Below are positions 27,551-34,366 of a stretch of 64,000 bases of DNA, piece by piece (position 1 is the first letter of the stretch; each line of letters opens with the position of its first letter). The stretch is from Actinopolyspora erythraea (GTDB lineage Bacteria > Actinomycetota > Actinomycetes > Mycobacteriales > Pseudonocardiaceae): assembly GCF_002263515.1 (NCBI RefSeq), contig NZ_CP022752.1, forward strand, positions 3,038,001 to 3,102,000, given 5' to 3'. A program made the position numbers and the translations under genes. The notes under the pieces are model-generated. The model worked only from the letters and a program-made list of their open reading frames with translations, made no database searches and was not told where the DNA came from.

Positions 27551-29266
27551 CTACACGCTCCGTTCTTGTAGTCGGTCGGCAAGGACCTTCAGGTTTTCAG
27601 CTCGAAGCACGTCTCGCACCCCAGCATCCACCCAACCTAGTTCTTTTATCTTGTTAATCAAGATTACTGCTGATGCTGAGTCCCCACCAAGGTCGAAGAA
27701 ATTGTCGTGTAGCATGGCGTCGTCCACCCCGGTAAGTTGACGCGCAAGATGCAAAACCTGCTGAGCAGATGACATTTTTTCATCAAAACAGTCGACCTCA
27801 AGGCGAATCGTTTGAAGAGCATCGCGGTCAACTTTCCCGTTTGACGTATAGGGAAAGGCGTCAATCCGCTTGATGACTGAGGGGATCTTGTACGAAGCAA
27901 GGACATCCTCGAGATGGTTCCGCACCGCGCGAGGCTCCACGTTACCTTGATAGTAACACACCAAAGCATCTGGCTCGAAAGTTTTATCACCCTCGTGAGA
28001 CTCGACAGTCACCACCGTATCCATAACAGAGCTGATCTCGCACACCGCGATCTCTATCTCACCCGGGTCGAGCCGATAGCCTCGCACTTTCACTTGCCGA
28101 TCCAATCGCTCAACGAAGTAGAGCTGACCTTCTCGACGTTCGACGATGTCGCCGGTATGGTAAATTTTACGTCCTTCTATATCGGTAAACCGTTGCACGC
28201 CTTGCGCGGTTAAATAGCCGACTGCGACGCTCTCTCCTGTAATGACGAGTTCACCTCGACTCGCAACTTCCTCCGAGGAACGTTGCTCGTCCGCTGGTGC
28301 CAATCCCTGGATATAGTAGTCGCAGTCGCCCACGATGTCCCCGAGTGGTACAGATCGAGTACACTCGCCAGGCGTCAGCTCACCGCTTAGGAAGTTGCAT
28401 ACTGTAGTCTCAGTTGTCCCGTAAGCGTTGTGGAAATTCGCCACCTCGGACCATTTCTGCACCACGTTGGGTCGGCATGCTCCACCACCGTTGACCACAT
28501 GGCTGAGGCTCATCGCACTGCTGGGCTCTGTCGCGGTCAGCGCGAAGGGCGTTGTCTTGAGGTGAGTGATCCGAAACTTTTCCAGCGTGTTCTGGAGTAC
28601 GGTGCCCGGGATCAACTGAGCCTCGTCCAGCACGACGAGACACGCTCCTGCAGTCAATGTCCAGAGAATTTCGGTGATACATCCGTCGAAGGTTAGGCGG
28701 GCAAACTGCAGCGTCCTGGATTGCGACCCCACGGACAGGCGATCCACGTGGTATTGGATCACCGAAGTGAGTGGGTCCGTGCGGACCAGAACACACTTGG
28801 GATCACCGGTGGAACCTGACGTATGGATCGCGTAGCCGATCTCGTCCTCGACAGACGGGAGTCCGACCGTCGGGTGGCCCGCAGGTAAGTACCATCCCGC
28901 CGGAATTTCGGTTAGATACGCCCTGTTTTCACTAGCATGATATCGGACAATCACTTTAATACCCAGAGATGCAACTTTCTCTGCGTTCGAGGATTCACTA
29001 TCGCGGGCATCGATAAAGACAAACGGACGCCTGGCCTTCAACGCGCCGACCATCGCAACAATCGCGCCGAATTTTCGATCAGCCTCGATTCCGACGAATT
29101 CTCCGGGCGAGGTACACTTCTCGAGTTGGTGCACGAACTCCCGGAGTTGTTTACCGAAATCTCGATAAGTAATGCCCCCTCCGGGTGTATCAATCGCATC
29201 GTTGTCCGGATAATTACTCACGGCATCGTCAATAAGTTCTATGATCGACATCTGTCGAATTCTCAC
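27551..29266 (-). CDS. NRPS A-PCP didomain protein
   Basis: A 571-residue protein: adenylation domain with A3 HTSGSTGDPKCVLV, A4 LTFDGCITEILW (substrate-binding Asp present), A5 NAYGTTETTV, A7 YHTGD, A8 RLDRQVKVRGYRLDPGEIE and A10 PYTSNGKVDR, then a carrier domain with DNFFDLGGDSASA (Ser near 530). There is no condensation, epimerisation or thioesterase domain. It should load an alpha-amino acid on its own PCP. GTG 29266 has GGAAG about eight bases upstream; an internal ATG at 29251 lacks a site. Spaced 75 bases after the SDR gene, the largest gap in the operon. Confidence 0.88.
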   Translation of the reverse strand: MRIRQMSIIELIDDAVSNYPDNDAIDTPGGGITYRDFGKQLREFVHQLEKCTSPGEFVGIEADRKFGAIVAMVGALKARRPFVFIDARDSESSNAEKVASLGIKVIVRYHASENRAYLTEIPAGWYLPAGHPTVGLPSVEDEIGYAIHTSGSTGDPKCVLVRTDPLTSVIQYHVDRLSVGSQSRTLQFARLTFDGCITEILWTLTAGACLVVLDEAQLIPGTVLQNTLEKFRITHLKTTPFALTATEPSSAMSLSHVVNGGGACRPNVVQKWSEVANFHNAYGTTETTVCNFLSGELTPGECTRSVPLGDIVGDCDYYIQGLAPADEQRSSEEVASRGELVITGESVAVGYLTAQGVQRFTDIEGRKIYHTGDIVERREGQLYFVERLDRQVKVRGYRLDPGEIEIAVCEISSVMDTVVTVESHEGDKTFEPDALVCYYQGNVEPRAVRNHLEDVLASYKIPSVIKRIDAFPYTSNGKVDRDALQTIRLEVDCFDEKMSSAQQVLHLARQLTGVDDAMLHDNFFDLGGDSASAVILINKIKELGWVDAGVRDVLRAENLKVLADRLQERSV

Positions 29267-29341
29267 TTTCCCGTCTTCCTATGAAGAAAAAGCGCCGCAT
29301 GAATAGAACTGCGGTTATACATACCGCTATCAACCTCTTGG

Positions 29342-30106
29342 TCAAATGGACTTCATGTATCCTCCATCGCATCGAATGCCGGCGCCGGTGATGTAATCCG
29401 CTTTCTCGCTCGCGAGAAAAGAAACCAACTCTCCTATGTCTTCCGGAGTCCCGTAACGCCTCAAAGGTATCTCTTCTAGAGTTCTATTCTTTATCGATTC
29501 AACACTTTTACCGGATTCCTCGGCTGCAGCGACATCGATCGAACGTAGGCGATCAGTATCGACCTTTCCTGGAATCACATGATTAACTGTCACACCAAAC
29601 TGACTCACACTGTTGGCCAGTAGTTTCAGATACGATTGCACCGCTGATCTTGCGATCGTGGATCCAGCAAGACCGTTGACAGGAGTGGACAAAGAACTAG
29701 ATGTGATACCGATGAAGCGACCCCAGCGGTTTTTTTTCATCGCCGGCAAAGTTGCTTCGACAGTACGCTGAATCGAGAACAGCATGAGTTCCATCGCTTG
29801 CTGGATCTGCAAGCTGGAAAGTTCGTCGATCGTGCCAGGATCGAACCCCGGCGAGTTGAGCAGGACTATATCATATGGTCCCGTATCAGCGACTTTATCG
29901 CCAACGCTGGCAGAGTTTCGGAAATCGCAAGCAAAAGACCTATTATCGGAGCCAGGAAGACTCTGTGCGACTTCCTTGGCACGAGCTCGGTCATTGCCAG
30001 AAATGGTCACGACGCAGCCGTACCCCGCCAACGATCGCGCGACACCTAAACCAATTCCTCTGGTACCGCACAACACGAGCGCTTGTTTTTTATCGAGACA
30101 GTACAT
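29342..30106 (-). CDS. atypical short-chain dehydrogenase lacking the usual Tyr-Lys pair
   Basis: A 254-residue protein with the Rossmann fold of classical SDRs: nucleotide loop CGTRGIGLG at about 13-21, LLNSPG in the NNAG position, ITSSS strand, and a C-terminal GAGIRCDGGYMKSI. Where the catalytic YxxxK should stand (before the AV of the long helix) the sequence reads STIARSAV, so Tyr is Ser and Lys is Arg. A small group of SDRs shares this S-x3-R form, so the reaction may be non-standard. ATG 30106 has GAAGG five bases upstream. It lies between the FAH-family enzyme and the A-PCP gene. Confidence 0.85.
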   Translation of the reverse strand: MYCLDKKQALVLCGTRGIGLGVARSLAGYGCVVTISGNDRARAKEVAQSLPGSDNRSFACDFRNSASVGDKVADTGPYDIVLLNSPGFDPGTIDELSSLQIQQAMELMLFSIQRTVEATLPAMKKNRWGRFIGITSSSLSTPVNGLAGSTIARSAVQSYLKLLANSVSQFGVTVNHVIPGKVDTDRLRSIDVAAAEESGKSVESIKNRTLEEIPLRRYGTPEDIGELVSFLASEKADYITGAGIRCDGGYMKSI

Positions 30107-30145
30107 TGATACCTTCAGTTTCTTGCTCGTGTTTATTCAATCTTG

Positions 30146-30991
30146 TTATCGCACTACATGCGTGAGGGTTCCGACCTGTTCGACAACTGAATTAATCGAG
30201 TCTCCGGGATTGATTACCGCAGCTCCTGGTGTTCCGGTACAAATCACCGTTCCCGGCTCAAGCGTCCTACCTGCAGTGAAATACTCAACGAGATAACTAA
30301 GATCATATTTCATCTCAGAAGGATTCGCTGAAGCGATGGTCTCTCCGTTCTGAACGGTGGCTATGCAGAGAGAGTCGAGACTTTTCTCGTCGAACTCATC
30401 CAGAGTCACCAAGACGGGGCCTATACTACAGAATGTGTCAAAACCTTTCGCCCAAGGTATGTAGCGCGGATTCTCGCGTATGACGTCCTCCGCAGTCATG
30501 TCCAGGACCGCCGTGACACCCGCGATCACTGATCGCCAGCTTTCGCGTCTTACGTTCTTGCATACAGCGCCGATGACCAGCCCCAGCTCTGCTTCCGCAG
30601 TTACTCGACCGGACTGGCTCGGCAACTCGATGTACTGGCCGTTGTCGATGAGACAGCTGGCAGGCCTCAAGTAAGAGCCCGGCCCCGAATCAGGCTGCTC
30701 GGATTCCAGATCATCGGAGTGACGTTGGTAGTTGAGTCCGGCTCCCCAAATATTAGCGTCGCGGTCGGCGATCGTGGCGACCTGTTCCAGGCTGAGGTCT
30801 ATCGTATCGAGCTCACTTCCGTGAGACTCGACGAGCTTCGTCAGTTCACGCAGCTTCTGATCGGCTACGACATCGCTGAGGCGAGTGACGTTCTCATAGC
30901 CTGTGAAGTCGCCGAGCGGAAACCATCTGTTATGATGTCCTATTACTAGCTGATTACCGCTGATATCTGATTTGATCCTTGCCAGCTTCAC
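30146..30991 (-). CDS. FAH-superfamily hydratase/decarboxylase
   Basis: A 281-residue protein of the fumarylacetoacetate hydrolase fold: AEAELGLVIG supplies metal-binding carboxylates, GVTAVLDMTAEDV the next acidic loop, AKGFDTFCSIGPVLVT the conserved substrate strand, and CTGTPGAAVINPGD the C-terminal turn. Relatives include 2-oxopent-4-enoate hydratases, 2-oxohept-3-enedioate isomerase/decarboxylases and acylpyruvases, all acting on 2-oxo acids with a divalent metal. Its start overlaps the aldolase stop by four bases. The pairing with a 4-hydroxy-2-oxovalerate-type aldolase points to shared 2-oxo-acid chemistry. Confidence 0.85.
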   Translation of the reverse strand: MKLARIKSDISGNQLVIGHHNRWFPLGDFTGYENVTRLSDVVADQKLRELTKLVESHGSELDTIDLSLEQVATIADRDANIWGAGLNYQRHSDDLESEQPDSGPGSYLRPASCLIDNGQYIELPSQSGRVTAEAELGLVIGAVCKNVRRESWRSVIAGVTAVLDMTAEDVIRENPRYIPWAKGFDTFCSIGPVLVTLDEFDEKSLDSLCIATVQNGETIASANPSEMKYDLSYLVEYFTAGRTLEPGTVICTGTPGAAVINPGDSINSVVEQVGTLTHVVR

Positions 30992-32058
30992 CGCGTTCCT
31001 CCTAGTGTCGGCTGGCCAGAGTGAGAGTTAGATTGCATCTCAGAACAGTCGGCGATCTGCCGTGCTGCGGCCCGCATATCGGCCTTGCTTGGGCTTTGCG
31101 CTGCTAGAGCGACCGCGACTTCCATGAGACGGGCAGGGTCGGTGTCGTACTCAGCAGAAAGCTCTTCGACCAGTGAAAAGTAGCCCGAGTGGATCCCGAT
31201 CACGCTACCGAGCACCTGCATTTCTCGATCCTCTGGGATAGCAGCCATGTTGACCCGGCAGAGCTCAGCAAGCTTGGCTAGCTTCTTGTAGTCGAATCTG
31301 TCAGTGTCCAGGACAGTCAGGAGACCAGCCAGTGACTCGATCTCCGCGTTTCCAGCGCCTCGGCCAATACCGTTAAGCGTGCCGTCGACAATTGTCGCGC
31401 CAGCTTCAATAGCTGCAATGCTGTTTACGTTGGCCATACCAAGATTGTTGTGACCGTGGAACCCGATCTTCGAGAAGTGCTTCCTGACTGCATTGACGTA
31501 CTCGTGGACGTCTCTTGGAAGCATCGCACCATAAGAGTCTACAATGTACAATCCAGCGATGCTCGGACTGACACCGTCGAGCAAACTAAGTAGCTCGTTC
31601 ACTGGAGTAGCGCTTGACTTCATCAAGTTTAGGTAGACTTGTTCACAAACGTCAGTTGCCCGCTGGATATACTCGAGGTTTTCAGGAACTCTATCTGGCT
31701 CCATGCCGACTCGAACAAATGACATTCCACGATCGCACAGTTTCGCCACAGTATCCAGTTGCGTGAATTCTGGTTGTGCGAACATCCCCCAGGATTTGTT
31801 AGCCAGAACCGAAGAGGCTATTTCACACCACTTATAGTGGTCGATATTGCATGGCTTTATTCCCGATTTTTCTGCCTCGACGCCGAAGCCGTGACCGATT
31901 TCAACCTTGCAGATAGGTGTTTCATTAATTCGCCCGAGGAGGTCTACGACAAATTTTTCTTCGAATTGGAAGTCGACAGAATACGAGCCATCTCGGAGCG
32001 TACAGTCGAGTAACTCGATTTTCTCTGTTTTTATCAACTGGTCGGATATCGTGTACAT
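30988..32058 (-). CDS. DRE-TIM (HMGL-like) 4-hydroxy-2-oxoacid aldolase
   Basis: A 356-residue TIM-barrel metal-dependent enzyme. LLDCTLRDGSY near residue 18 is the DRE-TIM signature, and GFHGHNNLGMANVNSIAAIE then DGTLNGIGRGAGNAEIE match the metal-binding HxH and glycine loop of 4-hydroxy-2-oxovalerate aldolases (MhpE/DmpG) more than isopropylmalate synthases. It should join or split a 2-oxo acid and an aldehyde. A comparable aldolase, NikB, serves nikkomycin assembly. ATG 32058 has GGGG and GGAG upstream. It is the first gene of the operon; no acetaldehyde dehydrogenase partner is present. Confidence 0.85.
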   Translation of the reverse strand: MYTISDQLIKTEKIELLDCTLRDGSYSVDFQFEEKFVVDLLGRINETPICKVEIGHGFGVEAEKSGIKPCNIDHYKWCEIASSVLANKSWGMFAQPEFTQLDTVAKLCDRGMSFVRVGMEPDRVPENLEYIQRATDVCEQVYLNLMKSSATPVNELLSLLDGVSPSIAGLYIVDSYGAMLPRDVHEYVNAVRKHFSKIGFHGHNNLGMANVNSIAAIEAGATIVDGTLNGIGRGAGNAEIESLAGLLTVLDTDRFDYKKLAKLAELCRVNMAAIPEDREMQVLGSVIGIHSGYFSLVEELSAEYDTDPARLMEVAVALAAQSPSKADMRAAARQIADCSEMQSNSHSGQPTLGGTR

Positions 32059-33817
32059 GCTCCAGCACCCCTAGGTCTAAACCGAAAACCCTCACACAGG
32101 AAACATCGTTGCTTTTTGCGTCGACCCCCAGGATTCAATCCGCCTGTACAGCTTTACGGTGCCAAAATTATTTCGCCCTCAGTTCGATAAAGCAAAACCG
32201 CTCCAATTTTGTGAATCTAATACATATTTCTATCGAACCGGAGAAGCGTGGTCAACTCAAGCGGAACAATGTTCACTCAGTTAGACTAGTACTGCAGCCA
32301 TAGTTCTCGGTGATCATGGTTCGTTTGTAGATTTTCGCTGGTAGTGAGCCCTGCGGCTGCGATATTGGTGACATCGTCGCCAGGTGGACCACGCCAGAAT
32401 ATGGGCGATCTGCTCGGGCGAGATGCCCAGTAGAGCCTAGAACAGGCGGCTGATTTCGGGCGGGGGCGAGTGGGTTAAGAGGGTGTCTTGACGGGTGGTG
32501 TGGGAGCGGTGGCACAGCGATCATCCACGGGTAATCACCATGCCAGCGCCTCCACATCACCCATCAAGACACCCTCTAAACGGAGGTATTGACAGTAGAC
32601 GTCCCCAGGCTACCGACATTCGTGTTCACCCAAGGGGTTTCTCTCGCGATCTGACTCAGTCGACATTCGTCCCACGTGTCCGGAGTGACGTCGGAAACGT
32701 GTCATCGCGACACACGCGGACCAGCCTGCTCCGCTCAGCGGAGTTTGTGCACGATTTCGGCGAGCTACCCAATGTTCGACGATGTCAGCTTTAGGCTGCG
32801 AACACGGGGTTCCGTCTTGTGATCGGGTACGGGACGGCAGGGGCCGGCCACCGCACGAGTTTCGCCGCGGAAGTGGCGTGGTTGAAGGAGGTCTCGCTGG
32901 CCTGTGAAAGGGTCCGTCGCTGATCACAGGTGAAAGGTGCCGACCGGTCATCGGTGATCCACCGGACACGCCGAACCACGCCGGGCAGACCGGCGTCGAC
33001 AACAACACGACGTCGACGACGCCGGTTCGGATCGGCCCCGTCCTACGACCCCGCCGTCAGTCCGGTAGATACCTGCTATTCATGACGGCGGCCCTTGTTG
33101 CTCAACCGCAGGCCTTCCTTGAGCACCACGGCTCCCAGCTGACTGGCGAGTTCACCCGCCAGATGTGGAAGAAGTCGTCACGATCGGCGGTGGGCAGATC
33201 GCCCCCCTCTCCAGCCCGATATCACCGTCATCACACCCATGGAACTCAGGAAAACCCACCAACCCCTGGAGTTCTGTTCAGTGGACTTCCCGATCGATCT
33301 CGTACATCGGGTGCTGGCCCGTCGTCCCGAACGCCCTACGATGATTGGCAAGCCTCGCCATAGCCAACGCCAGCAGCACGTCCGTACCTCCGCGGCGCTC
33401 TCACCGATGCCCGCTCCATCGGAAAGTCCGCGGCCAGCTGCTCCTGCCAACTGCGGATACTCGCCAAGTACGACCTCGTCGAGGAAGCCGAGGGTGGGCA
33501 GAGACGCGAGAAGCCCTGGCAGGCCACAGCACGGTTCACTGAGCTCCCTGGGACCAGCGATAACCCGGCACGGGTCCGAAGCTGCCACCGAAGTCACCGC
33601 CGCCGTCGCAGGATGCACAAGAGGACACTCCCGTCGGGGTTCTGCTGCTCCGCCGCGTCGGTGGCCTCACCGGAACACCGGACGGCACACCTGGTGCGGC
33701 CTCAGCTTGGCGGGAGTTGGTCTATTCGAGTGACTTCTTGCCAAGGCTCTCCTTGACAAATCGGGGTGGTGCAACACTCGTGTGTGTAGCCGTCGATGAT
33801 GAAGCGCAGGAGTCGTA
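32059..33817. other. gene-poor region upstream of the NRPS-like operon
   Basis: About 1.76 kb without a convincing gene. The first 220 bases are AT-rich and should contain the promoter of the minus-strand operon. A 106-bp palindrome lies at 32475-32580 (listed separately). On the minus strand between about 33620 and 33100, pieces in different frames (LASLPTLGFLDEVVLGEYPQ; LALAMARLANHRRAFG; DDFFHIWRVNSPVSWEPW) read like a decayed protein of unknown family. I could not identify an RNA gene here. Confidence 0.4.
32475..32580. repeat. 106-bp imperfect palindrome, possible MITE or fused IS ends
   Basis: The left half beginning TTAAGAGGGTGTCTTGACGG and the complement of the right end beginning TTTAGAGGGTGTCTTGATGG match at roughly five of six positions over about 45 bases on each side, so the whole could fold as one long hairpin centred near 32527. 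The outermost 14 bases (AGAGGGTGTCTTGA) are identical in both arms, like terminal inverted repeats. There is no coding capacity. Confidence 0.7.
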
Positions 33818-34366
33818 GTGAGTTCTGGGGCAGCTTCTTCTGCCGGAAACACCAACGCACCAGCTGAGATCAGAGTGCGAGACGTAGTCCGGGAGGTAAT
33901 GGCCGAGGTCGCCCCGGAAGAGCTGCCCTTGGTAGACGGGCTGACCCAGTCTGACGACGCCACCGCGGTGCGGCGGTTGCGCAGTCGCCGTGGCAGGCGA
34001 GAACCGTTGGGCTTCGGATGGACCGACGTCCTGGTGGCGGTGACGCCGGTGGTGTGGCTAACGCTGGACCAGATGGCGCAAAAGATCGCCGCATCCACAG
34101 TGGATGGATCAGTCAAGGGAGCCAAGGCGGCGTTGCGCAAGGTGTTTCGTCGGAAGACCGCGCCTGTGATCATCCCCCCGCTGACCCCCGGACAGCTCGA
34201 CGAGGTAAGGAAGCGGGTGCTGGAGACAGCCATCCAGCGGGGTTTGTCGCCCGAGCGGTCTGAAACGGTTGCCGACGCGGTCGTGGCCAGGCTGGTGCTG
34301 GCCACTACGAGAGAAGACGCTCCGGGAAGCGGCGGCTCCCTGACCACCGATCAGGGCGACGAATGA
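33818..34366 (+). CDS. conserved protein of unknown function paired with M48 protease
   Basis: A 182-residue protein, not recognised. A charged N-terminal half (VRDVVREVMAEVAPEELPL) is followed by a weakly hydrophobic segment, WTDVLVAVTPVVWLTLDQM, then a basic helix (KGAKAALRKVFRRKT) and a helical C terminus. GTG 33818 has GGAG six bases upstream. Its stop overlaps the start of the protease gene as ATGA, so they are translationally coupled and likely function together, perhaps with this protein as a cytoplasmic adaptor. That role is inference. Confidence 0.75.
   Translation: MSSGAASSAGNTNAPAEIRVRDVVREVMAEVAPEELPLVDGLTQSDDATAVRRLRSRRGRREPLGFGWTDVLVAVTPVVWLTLDQMAQKIAASTVDGSVKGAKAALRKVFRRKTAPVIIPPLTPGQLDEVRKRVLETAIQRGLSPERSETVADAVVARLVLATTREDAPGSGGSLTTDQGDE

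Noticed and set aside
30988..32058. Aldolase gene as 2-isopropylmalate or homocitrate synthase
   Set aside because: At 356 residues it lacks the C-terminal regulatory domain, and the GFHGHNNLGMANVNSI and GIGRGAGNAE motifs fit 4-hydroxy-2-oxoacid aldolases better.
32610..33733. Several 60-160-codon frames on both strands in the region left of the M48 genes
   Set aside because: None has a ribosome site with family support; composition is Arg/Ser/Pro-rich as in out-of-frame translation.
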